Assembly: GCA_044432975.1 (NCBI GenBank)
Contig: JAWXUC010000003.1
Span: 62,001-126,000, forward strand
Direction of reading: 5' to 3'
Origin: JAWXUC01 sp044432975
GTDB taxonomy: Bacteria > Pseudomonadota > Alphaproteobacteria > RF32 > CAG-239
Length of the DNA: 64,000 nt
Part shown: positions 1 to 8,309 of the stretch, in pieces
Numbering within the stretch: position 1 is the stretch's first letter
Layout of the letters: every line of letters begins with the position of its first letter
Made by a program: the position numbers and the translations under genes
Notes under the pieces: generated by a model
Told to the model about the DNA's origin: nothing
Databases searched by the model: none
What the model saw: the letters and a program-made list of their open reading frames with translations, nothing else

Positions 1-137
1 TTAAAATCAACTAACGAAGTAACTACACTATTGTCCACCACTGTCAGGTAAAAATCTTAAATGTTTTTACAAAAATCAAAAAATACAAAATGTAACGCGA
101 TAAGTGTTTAAAAAACAATGATAGTTATGTATTTATC

Positions 138-220
138 GTCATTGTGGGCTTGACCCGCAATCTTGTCAAAAAATATAGTTGTATAAAAACAACTGGATTG
201 CGGATCAAGCCCGCAATGAC
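138..220. repeat. Dispersed palindromic repeat, GTCATTGCG family, full composite copy
   Basis: Two inverted halves of the motif GTCATTGYGGGCTTGAYCC...CAATC are joined by an AT-rich spacer, so the 83-bp unit begins with GTCATTG and ends with CAATGAC. Full copies of the same design occur at 6751, 26605, 32096 and 57721, and half copies near 11834, 12777, 15942, 18489 and 62789. It lies in the gene-free stretch 1-348, which otherwise shows only AT-rich sequence and the terminator of the next gene. Confidence 0.85.
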
Positions 221-296
221 ATTTTTTGTTGTTTTTGCTTTTGAGTTTCAACGGGTTATTATTTTTAGAGGTTTGCAAAAGATTTAAAATCTTTAC

Positions 297-327
297 AAAA
301 AAAGGTACCTATAAAAATATAGGTACC
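297..327 (-). terminator. Intrinsic terminator of the leftward gene 349-1023
   Basis: GGTACCTAT (304-312) and ATAGGTACC (319-327) form a perfect 9-bp stem with a 6-nt loop. On the minus strand it is followed by a run of T. It sits 22 bp past the stop codon of the gene at 349-1023. Confidence 0.85.
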
Positions 328-348
328 CGATAAAGACTAAACTAAGAA

Positions 349-1023
349 TCACTTCTTGTTAAGATATCCTTGAATATACTCACTTGTATATTCGCCGATT
401 GAACAATAGCGCATCTGCCAAAAGTTTGTTGAAGCAACATTTAATTTGCTAGTTAAGCTTGCCACAGCTTTTTCCCATTTAGGAATGTTCTTGGCAGAAC
501 TTGTTTGCAAATGACCTCGATCTGAATCGAAAAGACGAGCAACTAAAGTGCCATCTGGAGAAAGTTTTAGATAAATTCTCAAATGAACTTTATAAAAACG
601 AGCCACATCTTCAATAATCTCTTGAGCATTTTGAATCCAACTGTCAATGTCGTCTACATTCTCAACTTCAAATCCTGCAACCCTAGTAAGATAGCGCTTG
701 TGAAAAGCTTCTCTTTGTGGGAGGGTTGACTTATGCTCTTCAAGAACGTAAATTGTATCAACCGTTTTCATTGAAATGAGACTATGAAGCATTTCTACAA
801 CAGGGCCATTTTTCCATGTCATGCTGTCAACAATCAAACTTTGTTCAATTCCATTGTCTGAAATTTTCCAACCTTGGCAAAGAATTTGTTCGCGCCCAAA
901 AAGAATTGCCCGAAGACTTTTTTCCAACTCTGGTGAATAATTCATCAGTGCATAAATCTTAGCTTCCGCTTTTGTGTTTTGTGCCTTTTTCATAACGAAA
1001 TGTTTTAAATAATTTTGTAGCAT
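349..1023 (-). CDS. Hypothetical protein, 224 aa
   Basis: I do not recognise this protein. It has no signal peptide or membrane segment and looks like a soluble mixed alpha/beta protein, with a charged middle (around residues 90-150) and a C-terminus ending in YLNKK. The ATG at 1021-1023 is chosen; a TTG one codon upstream is also open. No Shine-Dalgarno sequence precedes the start. A TTGACT (1134-1139) and a TATAAT (1114-1119) lie upstream on the same strand but only 14 bp apart, so the promoter is uncertain. The gene stands alone, with its own terminator downstream and the rplS terminator upstream. The missing ribosome-binding site links it to the genes at 5010, 38225, 39263 and 61036. Confidence 0.75.
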   Translation of the reverse strand: MLQNYLKHFVMKKAQNTKAEAKIYALMNYSPELEKSLRAILFGREQILCQGWKISDNGIEQSLIVDSMTWKNGPVVEMLHSLISMKTVDTIYVLEEHKSTLPQREAFHKRYLTRVAGFEVENVDDIDSWIQNAQEIIEDVARFYKVHLRIYLKLSPDGTLVARLFDSDRGHLQTSSAKNIPKWEKAVASLTSKLNVASTNFWQMRYCSIGEYTSEYIQGYLNKK

Positions 1024-1160
1024 CAAATTTAAGAATTATCATAACGTGCCATTTCATGATAACCTATATATTTTTTACTTAATAATTTCTATAAAATTTA
1101 AATGTAGGAGGAGATTATAACTTTAAATAATAAAGTCAACCTCTTTTTTTTATTATATGC

Positions 1161-1194
1161 AAAAAAAACACTGAGGGGTGAACTCAGTGTTTTT
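1161..1194 (-). terminator. Intrinsic terminator of the ffh-rplS operon
   Basis: AACACTGAG (1167-1175) pairs with CTCAGTGTT (1183-1191) around a 7-nt loop. T-runs flank both sides, so it could also act on the other strand. It lies about 35 bp after the rplS stop. Confidence 0.85.
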
Positions 1195-1196
1195 AG

Positions 1197-1223
1197 AGGG
1201 ATGCCGAGGGCGTTGTTCCCTAC
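1197..1223. repeat. Dispersed GTAGGGGACG-type palindrome
   Basis: A diverged copy of a short palindrome whose conserved ends read GGGATGCC/GGGACGC on one side and CGTCCCCTAC on the other, with a variable centre (GAGGGCG here). Other copies are at 11796, 11953, 18390, 18540, 26956, 42386 and 62834, and two lie inside the transposase gene at 30450. Confidence 0.75.
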
Positions 1224-1227
1224 GTTA

Positions 1228-1629
1228 TTATCCGTTCTTTTTTGCTTCTTCACGAGCTTTTGCTGCTGCAGTCAAATCGTCTGCAATACGAGCAGAACGA
1301 CCACGCAATGCGCGTAAGAAGTATAATTTTGCACGGCGAACTTTACCAATTCTTGTTACATCAATTTTTGCAACATTTGGAGAATAAAGTGGGAATACTC
1401 TTTCTACACCTTCACCGAAAGAAATTTTTCTAACTGTAAAAGCAGAATTGATACCGTCATTTTTACGAGCGATACAAATACCTTCATAAACCTGAATACG
1501 TTCACGTTCACCTTCTTTAACTTTTACATGTACTTTTAAGCTATCACCAGCTTTAAAGTTTGGAACAGATTTGCCTTCTGTTAATTTAGCAATTTGTTCA
1601 TTTTCTAATGTTTTTAATAAATTTGTCAT
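1228..1629 (-). CDS. rplS: 50S ribosomal protein L19
   Basis: Structural protein of the large ribosomal subunit at the 30S/50S interface. The 133-aa product carries the family hallmarks: an N-terminal LLKTLENEQIAKL helix, FKAGDSLKVHVKVKEGERER, the IQVYEGICIARKN strand, and RRAKLYFLRALRGRSARI near the end. The tail runs about 15 residues past the usual core and is Ala/Lys-rich, as in alphaproteobacteria. It is the last gene of the leftward operon ffh-rpsP-rimM-trmD-rplS, 13 bp after trmD, and is followed by an intrinsic terminator. The start ATG at 1627-1629 is preceded by AAAAGGAAAA. Confidence 0.97.
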   Translation of the reverse strand: MTNLLKTLENEQIAKLTEGKSVPNFKAGDSLKVHVKVKEGERERIQVYEGICIARKNDGINSAFTVRKISFGEGVERVFPLYSPNVAKIDVTRIGKVRRAKLYFLRALRGRSARIADDLTAAAKAREEAKKNG

Positions 1630-1642
1630 TGTATTTTCCTTT

Positions 1643-2353
1643 TTATTTGCCGTTTTTATAATCTGTACTTTCTATAAAGTCAAGATATTTTTTGTACAAA
1701 TCTGGCCTTTTTTGCTTTGTTATGTTAAGAGATTGTTGGTGCCTAAAATCATTTATGTTTTTGTGGTGTCCGCTAAACAAAATTTCTGGAACTTTTTGCC
1801 CATCCCATTCAACTGGACGAGTATATTGATGATGCTCTAACAAAAAGTTTTCAAAACTTTCATTTTCAATAGAAGCACTATTACCTAAAACACTTGGCAA
1901 CAATCTTATAACAGCATCACAAACAATTAATGCTGCCTGATCACCACCTGTTAAGACATAATCTCCGATTGATAATTCTTCTACTTCAAAAGCATCTAAA
2001 ACTCTTTGATCAACACCCTCAAAACGACCGCAAATAAAAGAAATTTCTTCTTCTTTTGCAAGCTCTTTTGCAACTTCTTGATTAAAAGTTCTGCCTCTTG
2101 GGCTTAAATATACCAACCGTCCCTTTTTGTGATTTGCTTTTATGGCAGAGCCTAAAATATCTGCTCTCATTACCATTCCTGCACCACCACCACAAGGGGT
2201 GTCATCTACTGATTTATGAACGTCTAAAGCATAATCTCTGATGTTTATTACATCATAATTCCATTTTGCATCTTTTAATGCCTTGCCTGTTAGAGATGTT
2301 CCCAAGAAACCTGGAAACACCTCTGGCAATATGGAATAAAAATTAATCTTCAT
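1643..2353 (-). CDS. trmD: tRNA (guanine-N1)-methyltransferase
   Basis: Methylates G37 next to the anticodon of tRNAs using S-adenosylmethionine, preventing frameshifting. The 236-aa protein starts MKINFYSILPEVFPGF and shows the SPOUT knot signatures: CGGGAGMVMRAD near residue 55, VYLSPRGRTFNQ near 85, ICGRFEGVDQR near 111, and SIGDYVLTGGDQAAL near 132 lining the cofactor pocket. The start at 2351-2353 is chosen over an open 22-codon upstream extension because it matches the family N-terminus. It overlaps the end of rimM by 11 bp, suggesting translational coupling. Confidence 0.97.
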   Translation of the reverse strand: MKINFYSILPEVFPGFLGTSLTGKALKDAKWNYDVINIRDYALDVHKSVDDTPCGGGAGMVMRADILGSAIKANHKKGRLVYLSPRGRTFNQEVAKELAKEEEISFICGRFEGVDQRVLDAFEVEELSIGDYVLTGGDQAALIVCDAVIRLLPSVLGNSASIENESFENFLLEHHQYTRPVEWDGQKVPEILFSGHHKNINDFRHQQSLNITKQKRPDLYKKYLDFIESTDYKNGK

Positions 2354-2852
2354 CGTCTTCAAATTCCAAAAGTTCTGATATAGTAACAAAACCTTCTTTA
2401 ACATTAACTTCAGGCACATAAGCTTTTGTAAATGGATACATTTCTGATTGTCCGTTTATAGAAACATCTAAAACATCTCCGCTTCCAAAATTATGAACCC
2501 CGAGAACTTTACCAACCTCTTGACCATTAAGTATTACTTTTAAGTCAACTAAATCTGTATAATAAAATTCTTCTTCATCTAACTCTGGTAAAACATCTCT
2601 TGTTGCCCAAAGTTCTGTGCCTATTAAAGTTTCTGCTAATGTTCTGTCATCAACACCTTTGATTTTGGCTCTTAATAATTCTTTAGAATAACCAACAATT
2701 TTAATATCAAAAGATTTTGTTTCGTCTTTATTTGTAAGCGTACCATAATTGGCAATATCTTTAGGGTTTTGAGTAAAACTTTTAAGCTTTACTTCACCTT
2801 TAATGCCATGCACGCCTGCTATTGCACCTAAACAAATTCTTTTATCTGTCAT
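2343..2852 (-). CDS. rimM: Ribosome maturation factor RimM
   Basis: Assists maturation of the 30S head by binding S19. The 169-aa protein has the typical two-part layout: an N-terminal beta-barrel beginning ICLGAIAGVHGIKGEVKLK and a C-terminal PRC-barrel starting near EEFYYTDLVDLKV, with GKVLGVHNFGSGDVLDV and PFTKAYVPEVN. It lies 5 bp after rpsP and overlaps trmD, the classic order. The C-terminus is acidic (FEDDED). Confidence 0.95.
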   Translation of the reverse strand: MTDKRICLGAIAGVHGIKGEVKLKSFTQNPKDIANYGTLTNKDETKSFDIKIVGYSKELLRAKIKGVDDRTLAETLIGTELWATRDVLPELDEEEFYYTDLVDLKVILNGQEVGKVLGVHNFGSGDVLDVSINGQSEMYPFTKAYVPEVNVKEGFVTISELLEFEDDED

Positions 2853-2857
2853 AAGAT

Positions 2858-3295
2858 TTAAGCCTCTGCAGTTTCTTCTGCTGGAGTTTCTTCTGCAGGA
2901 GCTGCAGCAGCTACTTCAGCGTCTGCTTTTGCTTGAGTTTCAGCTTCTAATCTTCTTGCTTCTTTTTCTGCTTGTTCTTTTAATCTTTCTTGAGCTTTTG
3001 CTTTTGGTTGAGATTTTTTAGGAGATTCAACAAAAGCTTTTTTCTCTACTAAGCCAATTTTTGCTAATAAAGATTCTACTCTTTCTGTTGGCTCTGCACC
3101 TGTAGACAACCAATATTTTACTCTTTCAGCTTCTACTACAAATCTTTCTGCGCTATCTTTTGGTAACATTGGGTTGTATGATCCAACTCTTTCAATATAT
3201 TTACCATCACGAGGAGCTCTAACGTCTGCTACTACTACTCTATAGAATGGGCGTTTTTTTGATCCACCACGAGAAAGTCTAATTTTTACTGCCAT
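2858..3295 (-). CDS. rpsP: 30S ribosomal protein S16
   Basis: Primary assembly protein of the 30S subunit. The first 80 residues are a standard S16: VKIRLSRGGSKKRPFYRVVV, then APRDGKYIERVGSYNPM and the helix around ERVKYWLSTGAEPTERV. The protein continues to 145 aa with a Lys/Glu/Ala-rich helical tail ending AEETPAEETAEA. Such long tails are common on alphaproteobacterial S16. It is separated from ffh by the large inverted-repeat element at 3328-3487, which sits inside the operon. Confidence 0.97.
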   Translation of the reverse strand: MAVKIRLSRGGSKKRPFYRVVVADVRAPRDGKYIERVGSYNPMLPKDSAERFVVEAERVKYWLSTGAEPTERVESLLAKIGLVEKKAFVESPKKSQPKAKAQERLKEQAEKEARRLEAETQAKADAEVAAAAPAEETPAEETAEA

Positions 3296-3327
3296 TTTTT
3301 TATTCCTTTTACATTATTAAATTTAGA

Positions 3328-3487
3328 AGAGCCTTAAACATCAAGTAAGATGAATTTTTCGCTCGTCTTTTGTTTTTTGTTCTTCGACTTTTTTCTTTAT
3401 GGAGAGCCTACTCCATTGCATCAAAAAGCCTAATCCAAAAAGCAAAATCCATCACAAAAATGCATCTTACTTAATGTTTAAGGCTCT
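3328..3487. repeat. Large inverted-repeat element, copy A
   Basis: Two arms, 3328-3352 and 3463-3487, are complementary at 24 of 25 positions around a 110-bp interior. The right arm covers the last codons of ffh, so the left arm is an inverted copy of the gene end. The interior begins near GCTCGTCTTTTG (3361-3372) and ends with GCAAAATCCATCACA (3442-3456); both are found, inverted, at matching places in copy B (15663-15824), although the outer arms of the two copies are unrelated. A third structure of nearly the same dimensions lies at 60803-60960. Confidence 0.75.
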
Positions 3488-4804
3488 AGCAAGATTTGCC
3501 ATTCCGCCCATCTTACCCATTTGTTTCATCATTTTAGCCATTTGCTCATAAGATTTTAAGAGCTTGTTGACTTCATGAACCTCTACACCGCTACCTTTTG
3601 CAATACGTTTTTTGCGAGAGGCTTTGATGATGTCTGGATTTTTTCTTTCTTGTTTAGTCATAGAAAGAATAATCGCAACTTGTTTGTCCATCAATTTATC
3701 TGAGCCAGCTTCTTCTATCTGACCTTTGAATTTTGACAAACCTGGAATCATACCAACAATACTGCCAATACTTCCCATCTTTTTTATTTGATTAAACTGA
3801 GATAACATATCATTTAAATCAAATTTGCCTTTAGTTACTTTAGCAGCGAGCTTTTCTGCTTCTGCTTTATCTATGTTATCCATAGCTTTTTCAACCAAAG
3901 ATACAACGTCTCCTTGACCAAGAATTCTTCCTGCTAATCTATCAGGGTAAAATTCTTCAATCTCAGATATTTTTTCTCCAACACCTAAAAATTTTATTGG
4001 CACGCCTGCAACCATCTTCATAGATATTGCAGCACCTGCTCTTGCAGAACCATCTATTCTGGTCAACACAATACCTGTTATGCCCAAAGCCTCATTAAAA
4101 GCTTTGGCAACATTGCAAGATTCTTGACCAATCATTGCATCTGAGACTAATAAAATCTCTGTAGGGTTGGCAATCTTTTTAACATCTTTTAACTCATTCA
4201 TTAAGTTGTCATCTATTTGAAGACGACCAGCACTATCTAAAATAACCACATCAAAACCATGTTTTTTTGCATAATCTAATGCGCGCTTTGTAATCTCTTG
4301 AGGTTTTTGACCTGCAATAATTTCTAATGAATGACCATTAATGCTTTTTGCTAATATCTCCAGTTGTTCTTGAGCCGCTGGACGATAAATATCTAGTGAT
4401 GCTAATAATACTTTTTTGTTTTGCTTATCTTTTAAGCGTTTGGCAATCTTTGCAGATGTTGTGGTTTTACCACTACCTTGCAAACCTGCCATTAAAATCA
4501 CAACAGGAGCTGGAGCATTAAAGTTAAGAGAATTGTCATCATCACCTAAAATCTCTAGCAATTTATCATGAACAATCTTCACAACTAACTGACCAGGAGA
4601 AATTGATTTAACAAGCTTTTCACCTGTTGCTTCAAGTTTGATTTTTGCAATCAACTCTTTAACTACAGGAAGAGAAACATCTGCCTCTAAAAGAGCTATT
4701 CTAATCTCTCTTAAAGCGCTATCAACATCAGCGTCGCTTAACACACCACGAGAAGTGATTTTGTTAAAAACGCCTGTTAATTTTTCTGTCAATGCTTCAA
4801 ACAT
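3467..4804 (-). CDS. ffh: Signal recognition particle protein Ffh
   Basis: GTPase that with 4.5S RNA delivers nascent membrane proteins to FtsY. The 445-aa protein shows an N domain (residues 1-90), a G domain with GLQGSGKTTTSAKIAKRL near residue 108, DIYRPAAQEQL, LDSAGRLQID near 190 and a TRIDGSARAGAA loop near 248, and a Met-rich M domain near the C-terminus (EQMAKMMKQMGKMGGM) that binds signal peptides and RNA. It is the first gene of the leftward operon. The start ATG at 4802-4804 has TGGAGAT just upstream. Confidence 0.97.
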   Translation of the reverse strand: MFEALTEKLTGVFNKITSRGVLSDADVDSALREIRIALLEADVSLPVVKELIAKIKLEATGEKLVKSISPGQLVVKIVHDKLLEILGDDDNSLNFNAPAPVVILMAGLQGSGKTTTSAKIAKRLKDKQNKKVLLASLDIYRPAAQEQLEILAKSINGHSLEIIAGQKPQEITKRALDYAKKHGFDVVILDSAGRLQIDDNLMNELKDVKKIANPTEILLVSDAMIGQESCNVAKAFNEALGITGIVLTRIDGSARAGAAISMKMVAGVPIKFLGVGEKISEIEEFYPDRLAGRILGQGDVVSLVEKAMDNIDKAEAEKLAAKVTKGKFDLNDMLSQFNQIKKMGSIGSIVGMIPGLSKFKGQIEEAGSDKLMDKQVAIILSMTKQERKNPDIIKASRKKRIAKGSGVEVHEVNKLLKSYEQMAKMMKQMGKMGGMANLARALNIK

Positions 4805-4807
4805 TAA

Positions 4808-4905
4808 ATCTCCATAATCAAAATCGCCAACGTGCGAAACTCGCAGATTGACGTACTCCTAAGAGCTCTATAGGCTTTTGCCATACTCTGTTGGAAAAAT
4901 CTTGG
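4808..4905 (-). promoter_or_regulatory. Possible structured 5' leader of ffh
   Basis: The roughly 100 nt ahead of ffh are less AT-rich than other intergenic DNA here. On the minus strand they can form CCTA...TAGG around a central AGAGCTCT, then GCGA-GTT-TCGC. I do not recognise a known riboswitch or the 4.5S RNA core in it. This is a weak call based only on local self-complementarity and base composition. Confidence 0.25.
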
Positions 4906-4948
4906 TGTATTTATATATTATAAAATTTAAGAGTCAAGCGTTTTGTTA

Positions 4949-4976
4949 TTGACAAAATTAACAAAAGTGATATTGA
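4949..4976 (+). promoter_or_regulatory. Promoter of the small membrane protein gene at 5010
   Basis: TTGACA (4949-4954) and TATTGA (4971-4976) are 16 bp apart and would start transcription near 4983, about 27 nt before the ATG. The leader contains no Shine-Dalgarno sequence. Confidence 0.6.
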
Positions 4977-5009
4977 GCAATTAAACAAAAATTATAAATT
5001 TAATAAAAT

Positions 5010-5345
5010 ATGAAAAAAATTGTTAAAATTTATGTGATAACTATGGTTATCATATCGCTTACTGGTTTTATTGGAACATTTGTTTTCAAGGATGGAATTT
5101 TTCATGCGCACTCTGAGAGTCTCGTTGATATTGGATTAGCATTAGCTGCGCTACCATATTGTTTGCACACCAATCCAAAAGTAAGCAAATGGTCAAAGTT
5201 TTTGATTGTTGCATCAATATTTGCCTTATTTAGCAATTACATGAAAAACTTAGATAACGAAACAAACGCTCTTATTTACATGTTTTTCCAAACTGCTAAT
5301 ATAGTTGCAATGTTTATTTTTATTTTCAACATAAAAAACATGTGA
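5010..5345 (+). CDS. Small hydrophobic membrane protein, 111 aa
   Basis: Not recognised. It has four probable membrane-spanning stretches (about residues 4-26, 38-52, 63-78 and 88-107) and short polar loops, with Asn-Lys at the C-terminus. No enzyme motif is visible. The start ATG lacks a ribosome-binding site but sits 27 nt after a good sigma-70-like promoter. It is transcribed divergently from ffh and converges on the M48 protease gene. Confidence 0.7.
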   Translation: MKKIVKIYVITMVIISLTGFIGTFVFKDGIFHAHSESLVDIGLALAALPYCLHTNPKVSKWSKFLIVASIFALFSNYMKNLDNETNALIYMFFQTANIVAMFIFIFNIKNM

Positions 5346-5384
5346 TACTAAAGAGAAATAACTAACTTTTTTGTTTTTTCTAAA

Positions 5385-6692
5385 TTAACCTCTTCGATTT
5401 TTTCGGAGAGGTTTTTCTTTGTCTTTAATACTACCAATTATATCATCTGCTTGCAATATTAAAACTGGATTGTTGCTCAATTCTTTTGCTTGCTCAGCTT
5501 GTTTTTTTGCAACCTTATTTCTACCCAACAACAAAGAATATTCTGCGCTTGCCAACAAGGCATTTGCATTATCATTTAGTTTTCCATAAGCTCTGGCTAA
5601 TAATAAAAAGTTGCTAGCTGTTTTATTTTCTATATTTGCTTGTTTTAACAGTTCAACAGCTTTTTGATTTTTTTCTTTTTCATCATACCCCTCTATTAAA
5701 CTACTAGCTAAATATGTTTTATAATAAGTTGAGGTTGGCAATAATTTTAAAGCTTTTTCATATTCTATTGCAGACTGTTTTGGCTTGGCTGTCTCAAACA
5801 ATATTTGAGCTTTTAACTCATGATAATATGGGTTATTAGGCTCTTGTTTTATTAAAGCATCAACATATTTCATTGCTTCATCAATTTTTAACCCTTTAAA
5901 TAAAGCAATAGCGGTTGCATAATTGTTTTTATTATAATATTTTTTTATTGCATCACTTGGCTTGCTAACAAAAGCATCTAGTTTTGCTTGAATTGTTTTC
6001 AACCTTGTATCATATTTTTTTTCACCTGTTGTTTTTTGATTTTCTAAAAAACTAATGCGCTCTTGTGTTAATGGGTGAGTTGAATAATATGATGTTTCTG
6101 TAATACCTTGCAATTGATTATCTTGTTGTAATCTAGTTAAAAAGTTTAGTAAATCTTCATTTGGGATATTATTTTCTTTAAGAATACCTAGCGCAAAATT
6201 ATCTGCTGAGCGTTCATCTTCTTTTCTATATTCAAAATATTTTCCCATCAAAGCACCTTGTGTTCCAAAAATGCCAGCAACAGCAACTTCTCCGCTTCCT
6301 GATGCGGCTCCAGCTACTCCTGCCAATATCATTGAAGCTAATGAAACTTTTTGCATTTCTTGATCTTTTATTTTTTGCTTAAAAATATGACCCGCTTTAA
6401 TATGCCCTGCCTCATGAGCAAAAACACCTGAAAGCTCATTTGAATTTTTTGCTCTTGTTATTAAACCTGTATGTATAAATAAATTGCTTCCATCGGTTAC
6501 AAAGGCATTGATGTTGTCATCTAACAAAATATGGATTTTGCTTTTATCAAAAGGAATACCTGCAGTTTTATATATTGGTTTTATAAGCTCATATAAATAT
6601 GTTTCTGTTTCTTCATCTTCAATAACAACTTGCGCATTTGCATTTGCACAGAAGATTAAAAAGAATAGAATAATGAAGATTTTATTTAACAT
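5385..6692 (-). CDS. Periplasmic M48-family metalloprotease with TPR repeats (BepA-like)
   Basis: Zinc protease expected in the periplasm, where this family helps assemble or degrade outer-membrane proteins. The 435-aa product has a signal peptide (MLNKIFIILFFLIFCANANA), the zinc motif HEAGH near residue 92, the second zinc-ligand region around ERSADNFA, and a C-terminal half made of TPR-like helices (roughly residues 240-420). Length and domain order match BepA/YfgC. The C-terminus is basic (KPLRKNRRG). No clear ribosome-binding site is visible upstream. It appears to be a single-gene unit. Confidence 0.9.
   Translation of the reverse strand: MLNKIFIILFFLIFCANANAQVVIEDEETETYLYELIKPIYKTAGIPFDKSKIHILLDDNINAFVTDGSNLFIHTGLITRAKNSNELSGVFAHEAGHIKAGHIFKQKIKDQEMQKVSLASMILAGVAGAASGSGEVAVAGIFGTQGALMGKYFEYRKEDERSADNFALGILKENNIPNEDLLNFLTRLQQDNQLQGITETSYYSTHPLTQERISFLENQKTTGEKKYDTRLKTIQAKLDAFVSKPSDAIKKYYNKNNYATAIALFKGLKIDEAMKYVDALIKQEPNNPYYHELKAQILFETAKPKQSAIEYEKALKLLPTSTYYKTYLASSLIEGYDEKEKNQKAVELLKQANIENKTASNFLLLARAYGKLNDNANALLASAEYSLLLGRNKVAKKQAEQAKELSNNPVLILQADDIIGSIKDKEKPLRKNRRG
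5387..5419 (+). terminator. Probable terminator overlapping the end of the M48 gene
   Basis: AACCTCT (5387-5393) pairs with AGAGGTT (5407-5413) and is followed by T residues on the plus strand. It would stop transcription of the 5010 gene and overlaps the last codons of the convergent protease gene. Confidence 0.4.
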
Positions 6693-6750
6693 ATATACAA
6701 GATATATTACTTTTTTACTTATGCAAGAATAAAAAAATTATTATTGAAGG

Positions 6751-6820
6751 AAGTGCGACAATCTTATCAAAAATATTGCTATATAATTAGATTGGATTGC
6801 CGCGCTTCGCTCGCAATGAC
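6751..6820. repeat. Dispersed GTCATTGCG-family repeat
   Basis: The right half is intact (GATTGCCGCGCTTCGCTCGC followed by AATGAC); the left half is decayed (GTGCGACAATCTTATCA). It lies in the 177-bp gap between the M48 gene and asnS. Confidence 0.7.
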
Positions 6821-6869
6821 AAAACGTGGAAAATAAACTACACCACATATACTTACAAAACTATATATT

Positions 6870-8228
6870 TTAATATAAAATATTTTTTGGGGTTCTTGGG
6901 AATGGGATTACGTCTCTGATGTTTGCGATACCTGTTACCAACATCATCATACGTTCAAAACCCAAACCAAAGCCTGCGTGTGGTACTGTTCCGTATTTTC
7001 TTGAATCCAAGTACCAAGAATAATCTTTTGGATCCATTCCGGTTTCTTTAATTCTATTTAATAAAACATCCATTCTTTCTTCACGTTGAGAACCACCGAT
7101 AAGTTCGCCTATTCTTGGAACTAAAACATCCATTGCGGCAACTGTTTTGTTGTCATCATTCATGCGCATATAAAATGCTTTGATTTCTTTTGGATAATTT
7201 GTAACAATCACAGGGCGTTTGAAATGTTGTTCTGCCAAAAATCTTTCGTGTTCTGTTTGCATATCAATACCATATTCAGGTTCAAACTCAAATTTTTTGC
7301 CTGATGCTTTCATAATCTCTATCGCTTCTGTATATGTAACTCTTGCAAAGTCATTATTAACTATATTGTTTAATGTATCCATTAATGTTGGGTCTACAAA
7401 ACGAGCAAACAAAGCAACATCATCTGGACAATTTTCCATAATATGCTTAACAAGATATCTAACCATATCTTCTGCTAAGTCCATATCATCATTTAAATCT
7501 GCAAAAGCCATTTCTGGTTCTATCATCCAAAATTCTGCAGCGTGTCTTTGAGTATTTGAGTTTTCTGCTCTAAAAGTTGGACCGAAGGTATAAATATCAC
7601 CCAAGCCCATTGCCATCATTTCTCCATTTAGTTGACCAGAAACTGTTAAACTTGCGTGCTTACCAAAGAAGTCTCTAGAATAATCTGCTTTGCCTTGAAC
7701 TTTTTCTAAATCAAGAGTTGTAACCTGAAACATCTCCCCTGCGCCTTCACAATCAGATGCTGTAATAATAGGAGTATGAACATATCTAAAACCACGTTCA
7801 TTATAAAATTTATGAATAGCAAACGCTAACTCTGATCTAATTCTAAAAGCAGCACCATATTTATTTGTTCTTACCCTTAAGTGAGAGATTGTTCTTAAAA
7901 ATTCATCTGTATGTTGTTTTTTTTGTAAAGGAAAATCATCTGGCGCAATGCCATAAATCTCAACATTTTCAGAAATAACTTCAACGCTTTGATTACCGCC
8001 TTGAGATTTTACTAATTTACCTGTTATGGCTACAGAAGAGCCAGTGGTCAATGATTGATAACCATCGCGCGCAATAACCTGTATATTTTTAACGGTGCTT
8101 CCGTCATTAATTTCTAAAAAGCAAAAATCTTTTGCTTCACGTTTGGTTCTAACCCAACCTTTAACTAAAACATCTATATCAACATCTGTTGATTTTAATA
8201 ATTGTGCAATTTTTGTTCTTTTTAACAT
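6870..8228 (-). CDS. asnS: Asparaginyl-tRNA synthetase
   Basis: Class II aminoacyl-tRNA synthetase that charges tRNA-Asn. The 452-aa protein has an N-terminal OB-fold anticodon domain (VLVKGWVRTKREAKDFCFLE), motif 2 FGPTFRAENSNTQRHAAEFW near residue 220 and motif 3 GFGLGFERMMMLVTG near the C-terminus. The AsnRS rather than AspRS identity rests on the ENSNTQRHAAEFWMIEPE stretch. The start ATG at 8226-8228, nine codons inside the longest frame, is preceded by AAAGAGGAT. A tRNA-Asn gene lies 8 kb away at 16057. Confidence 0.96.
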   Translation of the reverse strand: MLKRTKIAQLLKSTDVDIDVLVKGWVRTKREAKDFCFLEINDGSTVKNIQVIARDGYQSLTTGSSVAITGKLVKSQGGNQSVEVISENVEIYGIAPDDFPLQKKQHTDEFLRTISHLRVRTNKYGAAFRIRSELAFAIHKFYNERGFRYVHTPIITASDCEGAGEMFQVTTLDLEKVQGKADYSRDFFGKHASLTVSGQLNGEMMAMGLGDIYTFGPTFRAENSNTQRHAAEFWMIEPEMAFADLNDDMDLAEDMVRYLVKHIMENCPDDVALFARFVDPTLMDTLNNIVNNDFARVTYTEAIEIMKASGKKFEFEPEYGIDMQTEHERFLAEQHFKRPVIVTNYPKEIKAFYMRMNDDNKTVAAMDVLVPRIGELIGGSQREERMDVLLNRIKETGMDPKDYSWYLDSRKYGTVPHAGFGLGFERMMMLVTGIANIRDVIPFPRTPKNILY

Positions 8229-8248
8229 TGTTATATCCTCTTTGAAAC

Positions 8249-8276
8249 TTGACAAAGTATAAATAGGTTATAATAT
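8249..8276 (+). promoter_or_regulatory. Promoter of the lipoprotein-kdtA-lpxK operon
   Basis: TTGACA (8249-8254) and TAATAT (8271-8276) are separated by 16 bp. A GGGAGAG ribosome-binding site follows at 8296-8302, eight bases ahead of the ATG at 8310. Confidence 0.75.
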
Positions 8277-8309
8277 AAATGCAATAGTTTTTTATGGGAG
8301 AGATTAAAA

